Shown here piece by piece: positions 54,401 to 63,618 of a DNA stretch of 64,000 nt. Origin of the DNA: Paraburkholderia metrosideri (lineage in GTDB: Bacteria; Pseudomonadota; Gammaproteobacteria; Burkholderiales; Burkholderiaceae); NCBI RefSeq assembly GCF_904848625.1, contig NZ_CAJHCP010000002.1, positions 248,001 to 312,000 of the forward strand, read 5' to 3'. Under the pieces are notes generated by a model. The model ran no database searches, was not told the origin of the DNA, and saw only the letters and a program-made list of their open reading frames with translations. How positions within the stretch are numbered: the first letter of the stretch is position 1; every line of letters starts with the position of its first letter. The translations under genes and the position numbers were made by a program.

Positions 54401-57400
54401 GCCCGCGAGCGTCGCGCCGCTCAGCGTTGCCGCTGTCGTCGCGTCGTACACCTTGGGGTTCACCGTCGTGCCCGTCACCGTGAGCGTGGCGGGTGAAATC
54501 GCGACCCAGTCGGTGCCTCCCGCGAACGTGTAATTGCTGCTCAGCGCGCCGGCGTTGCCGGTGAGCGTGAACCCGGCGAGCCCGTTCGCGGCGAACGGCT
54601 GCGCGCTGTTCACGTTCTTGCTCGCCAATGTGCCGGTGCCGGACAGTGTCAGGGTCTCGCCATTCGTGCCCGTCAGCACGCCGTTAGCGCCGAACAGACC
54701 TGCGTTTGCATTGGCGGTCGAATCGTAGACGCGCGCACCCTGCAGATTCAGCACGAACGGCGTGATGTCGGCGCTCGTGGTCGCGCTCGTGTTCTGCAGC
54801 GTGTAGTTGCCCGAGTCGGCGCCGCTGAGGTTGATGCCCGCCACCGCAATGCTGATGTTGTTGCCGACATTCTTCGTCGCGAAGTTGGCGGAGCTATCAC
54901 CGAGCACCACGCTGTCGCCCGCGACAACGTTCGGGCTGCTCAGCGCGACCGTTGCCGTGGTGGTGCCGTCGTAGACCTTGTTGCTGCCGGTCGCCGTGAC
55001 CACGATGATGGGCAGCGCCGTGATGCTCGCAGTGAGGCCGGCGGGTTGTATCAGCAGGTAGTTGCCGGCGTCGGTGCCCGAGATCGTCATGCCGGTCGTC
55101 ACGGGCTTGTTGGTGCCGACATTCTTGTCGTTGAACTGGCCGACAGTGTCCGCGCCGAGCGTCACTGTGTCGCCGGTCAGCACGCCTTCGGGCGTCGCGC
55201 CCGTCAACTGCGCGTTGGTGTTGCCGTCGTACTGCTTGTTTTGCGCGACCGTATTCGCGACGGTCAGCGTCGCGGGCGTAATCGTTACCCAGTCCGTGCC
55301 GCCGTTGAGCGTGTAGTTGCTGGCGAGGCCGGTGCCGTTGGCGAGCGCGAGCGTGCCGAAGTTCGCGAACGGCACCTGGTTGCCGACGTTCTTGGTCGTG
55401 AGCGTGCCCGCGCCGCTCAGGCTCAGCGTTTCGCCATTGACGCCGTTGATCGAGCCGCTCGTCGCGAAGAGGTTCGAGTTGGCGCTGGTGGTGGTGTCGT
55501 AGACGCGCGTGCCCTGCAGATTCAGCACGCGCGGCAGGATGTTAGCCGCCGTATTGGCCGACGAGTTGATCAGCGTGTAGTTCGACGCATCCGCACCGCT
55601 CAGCGTGATGCCCGTCACCGTCACCGGCAGATTGCTGCCGACGTTGGCCTGCGAGAAGTTGGCGGAATAGCCGGAGAAGGTCACCGCGTCGGTCGTCACC
55701 AGACCTGGGCTCGCGAGGTTGACCTGGGCCGCCGTCGTGCCGTCGTACTGTTTGTCGATACCGCTTGCCGTCACGCGGACCAGCGCAGCCGTGATGTCGG
55801 CGGTGAGTCCGGTGGGCTGCGCCAGCACGTAGTTGCCGGCATCGGTGCCGGAGATAGTCATGCTGGTGCTGACCGGCTTTGCCGTGCCCACGTTCTTGTT
55901 GTTGAAGGTGCCGGTCGTATCGTTGCCCAATGCGACCGTGTCGCTGCCCAGCACGCCGGACAGCAGCGCGTTCTGCAACGCGGCCGTGGTCGTGCCGTCG
56001 TAGGTCTTGTTCAGCGCGACCGTGTTGAGCACCGTCAACGTGGCGGGGGTAATGGTCACCCAGTCCACGCCGCCTAGCAGTGTGTAGTTGCTCGCCAGCC
56101 CGGTGCCATTGCCGAGCGTCAGCGTGCCCAGGCTGGTGAACGGGATCTGCTTGCCAACGTTCTTGCTCGTCAGCGTGCCGTTGCCGCTCAGCGTCAGCGT
56201 TTCGCCGTTCACGCCGTCAACCGCTCCGGCGCTCGCGAACAGGTTGGCGTTGGCGCCGGTCGTCGCGTCGTACACGCGCGTGCCGGTGAGGTTGATGACC
56301 TTTGCGGTGATCTGTCCGAGCGTGCCGTTCGCCTGGGTTGGCAGGCTGTAGTTCGACAGGTTGGTGCCGAGCGCGGCGGCGTAATCGGATGGCTCCAGCG
56401 TCGCGCCGATACCGACATTAGTCCCCGCGTTCGGCGACAGGTAGCCGCTCGCCGCAGTCTGCGTGACGGTGGCACTCTGGTTGCCGACGAAGCCCGAGAC
56501 GGTGAAGTCGGACGCGCCCAGCGTCACCGATGTCGTGCCGTCGTAGGCCTTGATGGGATTGCCCGTGATCGTCACGATCAGCGGCGCGGGATTGATGTTG
56601 GCGAACAGGTTCGACGGCTGCGAAACTGAGTAGTTGCCGGCCTGCGCGCCGGCGAGCGTAAAGCCGTTCGCCGTGACCTGGAGGTTCGTGCCCGCGTTCG
56701 CCGTGGCGAACTGACCGCTTGCGCTGCCGGACGCGAGCGTGACGTTGTCGTTGCCGAGCACGCCGGTCAGACTTGCGCCGCTGCTGTTGACGGTGGCGGC
56801 CGTGGTGCCGTCGTAGTTTTTGTTGTTCGCGATTGCGCCGCTGATAACCAGCGGCGCAGGCGTGATGTTGGCGGTCAGGCCTGCGAGCGGCTGCAACGTG
56901 TAGTTGGCGGCCGCGCTGCCGGTAATGCCGAATCCGCTCGCGGTCACCGCAATGCCGTTGCCGACGTTCGATTGCGCGAACGTGCCGGTTGTCGACGTAG
57001 TGAGCGTCACATTGCCCGCGTCGACCGGCACCACACCCGACAGCGCGGCGCTGCTCACGTTGAGCGTATCGGCGGTGGTCGTGTCGTAGACCTTGTTGGT
57101 CGCCCGCGCATTGATGATGAAGAGCGGGGCCGGCGTGATCGTGCCGAGGCCGGCAGCCGAGGTGGGCAGCAGGTAGTTGCTGAGCAGCGTGCCGTTGCCC
57201 GCCGCGTAGTTGCCTGGCACGAGCGCGCCGCTGACAATCCGGTTGCCCGCGTCGGCCTGCGCATAGTTGAACTGCGCGGACGGCGTGATAGTTGCGCCTT
57301 CGCCGCTCACCAGACCGCCTATGCGGAAGTTGCCGCTGTCCACGCGAGCGATCGAATCGCCGTTGTAGACCTTGGTCGGATTGCCGATGATCGTCACCGT

Positions 57401-60400
57401 GAGCTGCGCTGGAAGAATGGTGCCGGTGCCGTATGCGGTGATTGGGAACGAGTAGTTGTTCAGGTTCGTGCCGGGCCCCGCCGTGAGATCCGCGACCGCG
57501 AGCGAGGCCGTCACGCCCTGCGAGCCCGCGTTCTTTGTCGCGTAGGCGCCGGTGACGGTGTGCGAGACCGTCGCGCTATCCGTGCCGACAAAACCGCTGA
57601 AGGTGAAATCGTTCGCTGGAATCGTGGCGATCGTGTTGCCGTCGTAGGTCTTCGACGGATTGTTCGTGATCGATGCCGACAACCCGCCGTCAATCGTGCG
57701 CTGGATGATCGTGCCCATGCCCGCAGCGAGGATCGGCAACGCGTAGTTCGACAGTAACGTGTTCGGGCCCGCCTGGAAATTGCCCGCACTCACCGACGTG
57801 CTCACTCCCTGGTAGCCGACATTGGGCGTCGCGTACGAGCCGGTGGTCGGGAACGGGGTCAGCGCGATCGACTCGCCGGGAATCGCGCCGAGCACCTCGT
57901 AATTGCCGGCGCCGAGCGAGGCGGTCGCGGTCCCGTCGTAGACCTTGGTTGGGTTGTTGATGATGTTCACTTCGACGGGCGCGGGCGTGATGATGCCGGT
58001 CGGCGACGTCACCACGTTGGGAAACGTGTAGTTCGACATCGACGTGCCGGCGGCCGGCACGAAGTCCGAAGGCCGCAATGCGGCGGTGATCGTGATGCCC
58101 GTGCCGGCATTCGGCGATGCATAGGACGCCGAGTCCTGACCGATGGTTGCGCTCTGGCCGCCCACAAAACCCGAGATCGTGTAGTTCGACTGATCCAGCG
58201 TCGCGTTCGCGCTGCCGTCGTAGACCTTGGTCGGCGAGCCGAGGAAGGTGACTGTGAGCGGCGCAGGCGTGATGTTCGCGGTCAGGCCGGAAATGGCGGC
58301 GACGGAGTAGTTGCTGGCAGCCGATCCACCGAGCGTAAAGCCGGCCGTCGATACGGCCAGGTTGTTGCCCACGTTCGACTGGCTGAACGTGCCGGTCGCG
58401 CCGCTCGTCGACAGCGAGACGTTGCCCTGGTCCGCCGGCACGAGTCCCGAAATCGTTGCGCTGCCGAGATTGAGCGTTGCCGTGGTCGTGGCGTCGTAGA
58501 CCTTGTCGTTCGCGCTGACGCCGGTGATCGTGATCGATTTCGGTGTGATGTTCGCGGCGAGATAGGCCGGCACCGAAATCTCGTAGTTGCCCGCCTTCGC
58601 GCCCGTCAGCGTGAAGCCCGAGGGCAGCACCGCAATCTGGTTGCCCACGTTCGGCGACGCGAATGTGCCGGCCGCCCCGGCTGTGTTCAGCGAAACCTGG
58701 CCGCTGTCCGCGCTGATCACGCCGAACAGCGATGCACCGCCTGAGTTGAGAGTGGCCGCGCGGGTGCCGTCATAGACCTTGTTGTTGGCGATCAGTCCGC
58801 TGATGAGCAACGGCGCGGGCGTGATGGTGCCGGTTCCGGCCGCCGTGGCCGGCAGAATGTAGTTCGCCAGGTTCGTGCCGCTGCTGGCGACGAAATTGGT
58901 CGACGTGAAACTGGCGTTGACCGGAATGCCCGTACCGGCATTGGCGCTCGCGTAGGCGACCGAACTGGCCTGGTTGACGGATGCGCCTTGTCCCGCGACG
59001 AAGCCGGTCAGGCTGTAGTTGCTGGCGGTGAGCGACGCCGACGTGGAGCCGTCATAGACGGTGGTCGGGTTGTTGACGATGGTCGCGGTGACCGGCGCAG
59101 GCGTGATCGTGCCGATATCCGCCGAGACCTGACCTCGCGCCTGATAACCGTACACAGGAATGCCGCCCGATGTTTCGATGACGACGCCCGCGAAGGTCGT
59201 CGGCGAATTCACCGTGATGTTCGCGCCCGCGTTAGAGGTCGCATATGTACCCGTGGCGCTAGTGACCACGTCGCCATTGACGAGGCCAGTCGTCTGCAGG
59301 TTTGCACTGCTCAGGTCTGCTGTGGCGGTGCCGTCGTAGACCTTGGTCACGCTGCCGGTCAGCCCTGTCAGCGTGATGGTGGGCGCGAGGCTGTACAGGA
59401 AGCCGTCCCCGCTGGCCGCGGGCGTGGTGCCGTACGGCGCGTTGTACTGAATGAATGACGGTGCGAGACGGCCTGCCGTGTCGAGCCGCGGGTCGCTCGA
59501 ATAGATTCGCCACGCTGCGGAGGTGCCCGTGCTGACCGCCGCCGCGCCCGCGTTGTTGATGAAGTTTGCGTTCGTCGCGAGCGTGACGCCCGCGCCTCCC
59601 GTGATCGCCGCGCCTGCCGCGATCGTCAGATTGCCCGCGCCGGCCTGCATGGTCACCGCACCCGCGCCGCTCACCGATGCGTTCACGTTGATCGCGTTGA
59701 GCGCCTGGAGCGTCAGGCTGGCGGCAGCGTTGGTCCAGCTAATCGCCGAGTTGACGTTGATGTCGCCCGCGCCCGGGGTCTGCTGGCCCGCGCCGGTCGC
59801 GCCCGACGCCGTGGTCTGCTCGATGATGTTGGTGCCGCCGTTCAGCGTGTCCGAAATCTGGCTGGCCGCGGTGGCGTCGATGGTCAGATCGGTCGGATCG
59901 ACCAGCCAGGTGCCTGCTCGCCCGAACGGCGCCGCTGCCGTGATACGCGCGTCGGGCGCGAGGCTGAAGTGCGCCGCCGAGGTCTCGATCGACCCGCCGT
60001 TGCCGCCGTTCGGCGCGCTCGCATCCAGCGTGCCGCCGACGTTGACCGATCCTGCTTCCATGCCGCCGAGCAGGACAATCTTGCCGTCACGATCCGCGAC
60101 AGTCTGGGCGCGGATTTTGCCCGTGTTGTTCACGGCGCTCGCGAGTAGCGCATCCTTCGCGCCGGCAGTCATGATGACCTGGCCGCCATCGGCCACCAGA
60201 AGCTGGCGGTTCTCGGCCAGATTGTCGAGGGTGCTGGCGTTCACCTGAATATGAACGAGTTGCGAGCCGTCGAAGGTGAGCGTGGCGGCGCTGCCGCCAG
60301 CCAATGCAATCGTACCCAGCCGCGCGCTGACGATGCCCTGGTTAGAAACGTGATTGCCGAGCAGCGCCACGTAACCGCCGTCGGCCGCCACAATCGAACC

Positions 60401-60970
60401 CTGATTGACGATCGCGCCTTTGCCGTTACCCGAGAACACCCGCTTATCGCTGTTGAGCGTGCTTGCATCCAGGTCAAGCGTGGAGGCGACGATACCCCCG
60501 ACGTTCACTCGCGCCGACGGGCCGAAAAGTACGCCATTGGGATTGATCAGCCAGACCTGTCCGTTAGCGCTCAGGTGACCGAGGATCTGACTGGGTGTGC
60601 TGCCGAAAATACGATTGACGGCGATTGAGCCGCGTCCAGGCTGGACGAAATTCACGGATTGAGCCGCGCCCACGTTGAAGCTCTGCCAGCTTAGCTGGAG
60701 GGTAGGGCTGCTTTGCTGGATGGTGGTCGTCGCGCCCGACTGGCTGATCGTTCCGCTGCCTGCGGTGATCTGGCCGCCAACCGGAGCGCCCGCCGCATAC
60801 ACCGTCCCGGCCCAAAGGAAGGGTACGCAGGTAGCGAGGACGGTAATCGCGCGTCGCGCACCCTGACTGGCCTTGCTTGCGCCGTTGCCAGGGCGTCGGC
60901 GCGCAAGCTCCGATGCGACCACCCATTGCCTCAACGAACGGCTCCAGCACAAGCGATAAATGTGATTCAT
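51401..60970 (-). CDS. TpsA filamentous haemagglutinin-like adhesin with ~29 YDG repeats
   Basis: The 3189-residue exoprotein begins with an extended signal peptide (ESPR) MNHIYRLCWSRSLRQW...ASE, then a signal core ending TVYAAG. The TPS secretion domain covers about residues 65-320, with NPNG at 143-146. After a linker, about 29 YDG-type repeats (K-x-YDG-T-TxA...) fill residues ~540-3060. The tail is short and lacks any beta-barrel or toxin domain. The ATG at 60970 is chosen because it starts the ESPR exactly. It is secreted by the adjacent TpsB and presumably acts in surface adhesion or biofilm. Confidence 0.9.
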   Translation of the reverse strand: MNHIYRLCWSRSLRQWVVASELARRRPGNGASKASQGARRAITVLATCVPFLWAGTVYAAGAPVGGQITAGSGTISQSGATTTIQQSSPTLQLSWQSFNVGAAQSVNFVQPGRGSIAVNRIFGSTPSQILGHLSANGQVWLINPNGVLFGPSARVNVGGIVASTLDLDASTLNSDKRVFSGNGKGAIVNQGSIVAADGGYVALLGNHVSNQGIVSARLGTIALAGGSAATLTFDGSQLVHIQVNASTLDNLAENRQLLVADGGQVIMTAGAKDALLASAVNNTGKIRAQTVADRDGKIVLLGGMEAGSVNVGGTLDASAPNGGNGGSIETSAAHFSLAPDARITAAAPFGRAGTWLVDPTDLTIDATAASQISDTLNGGTNIIEQTTASGATGAGQQTPGAGDINVNSAISWTNAAASLTLQALNAINVNASVSGAGAVTMQAGAGNLTIAAGAAITGGAGVTLATNANFINNAGAAAVSTGTSAAWRIYSSDPRLDTAGRLAPSFIQYNAPYGTTPAASGDGFLYSLAPTITLTGLTGSVTKVYDGTATADLSSANLQTTGLVNGDVVTSATGTYATSNAGANITVNSPTTFAGVVIETSGGIPVYGYQARGQVSADIGTITPAPVTATIVNNPTTVYDGSTSASLTASNYSLTGFVAGQGASVNQASSVAYASANAGTGIPVNASFTSTNFVASSGTNLANYILPATAAGTGTITPAPLLISGLIANNKVYDGTRAATLNSGGASLFGVISADSGQVSLNTAGAAGTFASPNVGNQIAVLPSGFTLTGAKAGNYEISVPAYLAANITPKSITITGVSANDKVYDATTTATLNLGSATISGLVPADQGNVSLSTSGATGTFSQSNVGNNLAVSTAGFTLGGSAASNYSVAAISGLTANITPAPLTVTFLGSPTKVYDGSANATLDQSNYTISGFVGGQSATIGQDSASYASPNAGTGITITAALRPSDFVPAAGTSMSNYTFPNVVTSPTGIITPAPVEVNIINNPTKVYDGTATASLGAGNYEVLGAIPGESIALTPFPTTGSYATPNVGYQGVSTSVSAGNFQAGPNTLLSNYALPILAAGMGTIIQRTIDGGLSASITNNPSKTYDGNTIATIPANDFTFSGFVGTDSATVSHTVTGAYATKNAGSQGVTASLAVADLTAGPGTNLNNYSFPITAYGTGTILPAQLTVTIIGNPTKVYNGDSIARVDSGNFRIGGLVSGEGATITPSAQFNYAQADAGNRIVSGALVPGNYAAGNGTLLSNYLLPTSAAGLGTITPAPLFIINARATNKVYDTTTADTLNVSSAALSGVVPVDAGNVTLTTSTTGTFAQSNVGNGIAVTASGFGITGSAAANYTLQPLAGLTANITPAPLVISGAIANNKNYDGTTAATVNSSGASLTGVLGNDNVTLASGSASGQFATANAGTNLQVTANGFTLAGAQAGNYSVSQPSNLFANINPAPLIVTITGNPIKAYDGTTSVTLGASDFTVSGFVGNQSATVTQTAASGYLSPNAGTNVGIGATLEPSDYAAALGTNLSNYSLPTQANGTLGQITAKVINLTGTRVYDATTGANANLFASAGAVDGVNGETLTLSGNGTLTSKNVGKQIPFTSLGTLTLGNGTGLASNYTLLGGVDWVTITPATLTVLNTVALNKTYDGTTTAALQNALLSGVLGSDTVALGNDTTGTFNNKNVGTAKPVSTSMTISGTDAGNYVLAQPTGLTADITAALVRVTASGIDKQYDGTTAAQVNLASPGLVTTDAVTFSGYSANFSQANVGSNLPVTVTGITLSGADASNYTLINSSANTAANILPRVLNLQGTRVYDTTTSANSNLFATSGSINGVNGETLSLSGAGTLTTKNVGNQVPFANFGTLALANGTGLASNYTLNGGTDWVTITPATLTVANTVAQNKQYDGNTNAQLTGATPEGVLTGDTVTLGADTVGQFNDKNVGTNKPVTTGMTISGTDAGNYLLIQPAGLTASITALPIIVVTATGSNKVYDGTTTATVALSSPNVVAGDSVVLGDSSANFATKNVGNNISIAVAGINLSGADSGNYTLQNTSATTSADITPFVLNLQGARVYDSTANANAGLFGANGVLTGTNGETLTLSGTGTLASKNVNSAQPFAANGLAGFTLTGNAGALSSNYTFAGGTDWVAISPATLTVTGTTVNPKVYDATTAATLSGATLAGVFAGDTVTLGNDATGTFADKNVGNGKPVTPSTMTIGGTDATNYVLTQPSGLTGNITPRGITVTTSAQNKTYDGTTAATATVGSTGVLTGDTVNFAFTPANANFATPNAGNAIPVTVTGIAASGTDAGNYTYNTVATTTANILPFVLNLTGARTYDSTTGASASLFGNSGVLTGTNGETLTLSGTGTLSTKNAGTEVPFAANGLAGFTLTGNNGALPANYTFTGGTDWVTVNPLAVSVGASAESRYYNGTTTATATIAPSGILAGDAVSFGFGSANFATPNAGNGIPVTVSGITASGADARNYTFNTSATTAADIFPYVLVLQGSRVYDGTAGANAALFGNAGVLAGVNGETLTLAGTGTLASKNVNQQQPFAANGIAGYTLTGDNGALASNYTLGNGVGDSVNITPKPISITATGGNKIYDGTTAAQLASFNVTGLVAGDNVSVGYTSATFITRNVGTNIPITVGLYGDGADISNYTFGSRVVATSADITPRALTITAGAQNKTYDATTAAVLTGLGVSGLVTGDSAAFTAGSANFVSPNAGNGIQVDVAGIAGTGSDIGNYTWNTSAITSANITPAVLNLTGTRVYDGSNQASASLFGNGGQLTGVAGQTLTLGGTGTLSSRNAGSQQPFAANGLAGYTLAGNGPVLASNYTLAGGVDWVTITPLAVNVTATGANKIYDGTRTASVSLGSSGIVSGDSVTFSAQSANFVTPNAGSNIPVLVTGIAGSGADAGNYTFNTVATTAAAITPFVLNLTGSRVYDAGTDAAASLFGTKGTLEGVNGESLTLSGSGTLSTKNVGNQVAFAPGGLAGYALTGNGAALASNYTLLGGVDWVGITPATLTVLGTQTTNRTYDGTVFDALHGDRLSGVLGSDGVTLGNDTQGYFRDPNPGINKPVSTAMTINGPDAGNYVLVQPSGLSADIVTPVAPVPSGALAHVQSPLGPDGIETPYGTAPDSAQGHYAGNQMESDHPNQRNVSRPDFQPGLALTVLNGGVHLPAH
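51830..59360 (-). repeat. YDG-domain coding repeat array
   Basis: About 29 diverged repeats of roughly 75-100 residues were counted by eye from the YDG/YDA/YNG cores. Two classes alternate in the second half: one of the form xxKxYDGTTTA...L and one of the form xxRVYDxTxxAxAxLF followed by GETLTLSGTGTLxxKN. The order of classes suggests expansion of a two-repeat or three-repeat block. The DNA repeats are long and diverged, quite unlike CRISPR. Confidence 0.8.
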
Positions 60971-61350
60971 GGCATCGCCCATCCTCGACGGGCAAACGGA
61001 CATGACAGCCACGACGTTGCGCCAGCCACGCTGCCAGCCGCGATTCTTCTTGCCGTGAGGCCTGCCGGTTCAGACCCGTTTGCTATGTTCAAGCCATTCT
61101 GCCCAGTGGCTGATCACATAAGTTTTAGTTAAACGGCTGAGTGTTTCTATAGGGATAAAGGGCAACGCAAAAAATTATCTATTTACGCAAGGATAATAAT
61201 GAGCGGGCATAGCGGCAAAAGCGGTTCGGTCAACGCACATGAGTCACCGTGTATCGAGAACGCCGGCGCAACTCAATTTATTCTTCGGTATTTAATTCCT
61301 GGTCAAGAAAAATATCCTTGGATATCTGAATTATTTTCACCATCGCACGG
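60971..61350. other. AT-rich interval upstream of the adhesin gene
   Basis: About 380 bases upstream of the adhesin start. The segment 61100-61200 is clearly AT-rich and is a likely promoter region for the minus-strand tpsA-tpsB transcript. One 64-codon plus-strand frame (61199-61393) is not supported because it runs antisense into the gene remnant at 61351. No other element was recognised. Confidence 0.5.
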
Positions 61351-61554
61351 TTATCTGCTTGAAGAGAACCACTTTCCATATATCTGTTCGTAGGTTCCGT
61401 CCTCGTACGTGGCAAGCAGAGTTTCGCTGATGGATTTTCGCAACAGACTGCCATCAGGCACCGCAATACCGTATTTTTCGGGCCTGAATATCGGCCCCAC
61501 GACGGCCAGCACACCGTTGCCGCGTCTGCCCAGCGCGATGATCCGCGAGGCCAA
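61351..61554 (-). pseudogene. C-terminal remnant of a periplasmic amino-acid-binding protein
   Basis: The only coherent protein stretch is VVGPIFRPEKYGIAVPDGSL then LRKSISETLLATYEDGTYEQIYGKWF. This matches the conserved C-terminal end of family-3 solute-binding proteins (the GxPxxxEKYGIAVPKGS...DGTYxxIYxKWF pattern). The usual ~200 upstream residues are missing: the frame runs out within about 20-25 codons and the DUF2252 gene begins its 3' end just beyond. It is therefore a truncated relic, not a functional transporter subunit. Confidence 0.72.
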
Positions 61555-61637
61555 AACTGATCGTCGCGTCTCTCCCGAACTTTGTGATCCGATTGCGGCG
61601 CGGCTCCACGATTGTCAGTCGAATGCGTCCGGGTTCG

Positions 61638-63050
61638 TCAAACGCGAAAATCCGCCGCCATGTCTTCGTCGCTGCGCGATTCGAGTTTGCCGGTTCGGCA
61701 GGCCCGGATGAACGTGTCATAGTCTTTCTGGTTCTGGCCGGAGTAGGCCAGCGCGTAATCCGTCAGTGCTTCGGCGAAGCGTCCACCGCTGCCCAGATAC
61801 GCGGCGATTTCCACGGCCCTGCCACCGCCCTTGGCGTGTGCGCGAGCCAGCGCCCAGCCGCACAGGCGGGCGTAACCCTGCAGAATCGTGCTGCTCATCC
61901 GCTCCACTTCCGCCGATATCTTCATGTCGCGCAACTGCCGGAAATAGAAATAGCGGCCGGCAGGCCCCGTGGTCCAGCCAAGAAACGAATCGCTCGCGGC
62001 CTGCAGCAGGCGCTGACCGGTCACCACGCGCTCGCCTTCATGCGCCGGAATGTCCGTTTCGAAAAAGCGCGCTACCACCGACTGTCGAGCCTCCTTGACC
62101 TGCAGGAAGAGCGGCTTGCCGTGGCCGTCGATGAACAGCATGACGAGACAGAAAGTGCCGACACTGCCCACGCCGACAACCTTGAACGCGGTGTCCTGAA
62201 GTTCGAACTGCGCGATCAGTTGCCTGCGCTCCGGCGAAATGGTTTGCAGATAGCGTTCGAATGCGCTGGCAAGTGCGCCTTTCCATTCGTCGCTGTCCGC
62301 CCACTTCTGATCCTTGCCGAGCAGAGAATTCGGGCCGCCGGGATGAAACAGCGCGGGCGGGGCGTCCTGAATCGTCCAGCGGCCATCGCGCTGGGTGGCC
62401 ATTTTGCCCAGCATGCTCTCATGCGTGCGGCCAGCCGCCTTTTCCATCGCGCGGTTGATCAACTGCCGCCCTTCGCTGGTGGTGGCTGTCTCGAGCATCC
62501 GCTCGAACGTGACGATCTCGTGCCATAGCTCGAGCGCGCTGCATTCGGCGTACGAGTGCATGCGGTCCCGATACTCGTGAATAGCCGTGGCGATAATGTC
62601 CTTCACCGATCCGCGATTGATGCCCATCTGCTCGCCGGCAATCGCGAAACTGGCCGCGAGCCGTTTGACGTCCCATTCCCACGGGCCGGGTGCAACTTCG
62701 TCGAAATCGTTGAGATCGAAAACCAGTTGCCGCTCGGGTGTCGCGAAGCCGCCGAAGTTCATCAGGTGCGCATCGCCGCAAACGGGAATCGTGATGCCCG
62801 AGTAGGTCGTGCCGGAGAGATCGTGAGCCTGGAGAACGGCACTCCCGCGATAAAACGTGAAGGGCGAGACGGACATGCGGCCATAGCGCAATGGAACCAG
62901 GGCGGCGACTCGCCCCTCGCTGTTCTGCTGCAGCAACTCGACAGGGTCCCGATCCACATTGCCGATCATCGCGTTGTTCGAGCGTGGCGAACGCTCCCGG
63001 GCCAGCTTGCCCGCTTGCTGCCGCTCAGCCACCGTCTGGACATTAGCCAT
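61638..63050 (-). CDS. DUF2252 family protein
   Basis: The 470-residue cytosolic protein has the DUF2252 pattern. RMSVSPFTFYRGSA and GDAHLMNFGGFATPERQLVFDLNDFDEVAPGPWEWDVKRLAAS (split, about residues 91-133) look like a kinase-like phosphotransferase core, with GDxHxxNFG and DxNDFDE as the catalytic and metal segments. The fold is thought to be related to aminoglycoside phosphotransferases, but no substrate is known. It has an excellent AAAGGAG site and stands alone on the minus strand between the SBP remnant and two regulator genes. Confidence 0.88.
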   Translation of the reverse strand: MANVQTVAERQQAGKLARERSPRSNNAMIGNVDRDPVELLQQNSEGRVAALVPLRYGRMSVSPFTFYRGSAVLQAHDLSGTTYSGITIPVCGDAHLMNFGGFATPERQLVFDLNDFDEVAPGPWEWDVKRLAASFAIAGEQMGINRGSVKDIIATAIHEYRDRMHSYAECSALELWHEIVTFERMLETATTSEGRQLINRAMEKAAGRTHESMLGKMATQRDGRWTIQDAPPALFHPGGPNSLLGKDQKWADSDEWKGALASAFERYLQTISPERRQLIAQFELQDTAFKVVGVGSVGTFCLVMLFIDGHGKPLFLQVKEARQSVVARFFETDIPAHEGERVVTGQRLLQAASDSFLGWTTGPAGRYFYFRQLRDMKISAEVERMSSTILQGYARLCGWALARAHAKGGGRAVEIAAYLGSGGRFAEALTDYALAYSGQNQKDYDTFIRACRTGKLESRSDEDMAADFRV

Positions 63051-63158
63051 GTTGGTCTCCTTTATCCTTTGTCTGGTTCAAGCATCGATTTGCGAGTAAT
63101 GCGAGCGGGTGAGAAAACATCGTGTTGCCGGCGCAGCCATTGATCGACGCAGCGAATC

Positions 63159-63521
63159 TCATGGCGCGGCTCTTGAAATAGCGTCCAGAAATGCCTGGGC
63201 GACGAACGGCTTGATCAGCAGTTCCTGGGAGCCGGCGCTCGCGACCGCGCTGCGGGTCGCCGGATTGTCGTGCGAAGTAATGAAGACAGCCGGAGGACGG
63301 GGATCACCAAGCTGCGCGTAAAATCCAGGTCCGGACAGACCGGGCAATTGAACGTCCAGTATCAGGCAGTGCGGCACGCGAGGCTGGTTCGCCTGCGCGT
63401 AAGCCTCGGCACTCTCGAATAGCAAAGTGTCGAAACCGGAGACTTGCAACAGACGTTGCAAAGCGCGACGCATACCGGCGTCGTCATCCACAATCACGAT
63501 TAGCGGTCGGATATCTGCCAT
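63159..63521 (-). CDS. Receiver-only response regulator (FixJ-like)
   Basis: The 120-residue protein is a bare receiver: acidic pocket DDD (12-14), phospho-acceptor D56 (LILDVQLPG), switch residue in FITSHDN and K104 (LIKPF). There is no DNA-binding domain. It is the second receiver-only FixJ relative in the window. It lies about 100 bases downstream of the LuxR-type regulator at 63619 on the same strand, so it may be a phosphate sink or adaptor for that system. Confidence 0.86.
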   Translation of the reverse strand: MADIRPLIVIVDDDAGMRRALQRLLQVSGFDTLLFESAEAYAQANQPRVPHCLILDVQLPGLSGPGFYAQLGDPRPPAVFITSHDNPATRSAVASAGSQELLIKPFVAQAFLDAISRAAP

Positions 63522-63618
63522 AGCCCACCGGAATCTCTTTCATCAAGTGTCGTGCGAGCCGACCTTCGACGCTATCCGGGTTTGGGGCAACACGATTGCC
63601 CTCGGGGGCAAGGGCGAG

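Noticed and set aside
51815..54496. Very long open frame (about 890 codons) on the plus strand opposite the adhesin gene, and several similar ones to 60248
   Set aside because: They are antisense shadows of a repetitive, GC-rich coding sequence. The translations are Arg/Ala/Val-rich without domains, while the minus strand gives a coherent ESPR-TPS-YDG protein.
51830..59360. Regularly spaced repeats that might suggest a CRISPR array
   Set aside because: Repeats are 200-300 bp, diverged and in a single open frame encoding YDG domains.
61199..61393. 64-codon plus-strand frame upstream of the adhesin
   Set aside because: No family resemblance, and it runs antisense into the recognisable solute-binding-protein remnant, despite a GGATAAT-like site in front.
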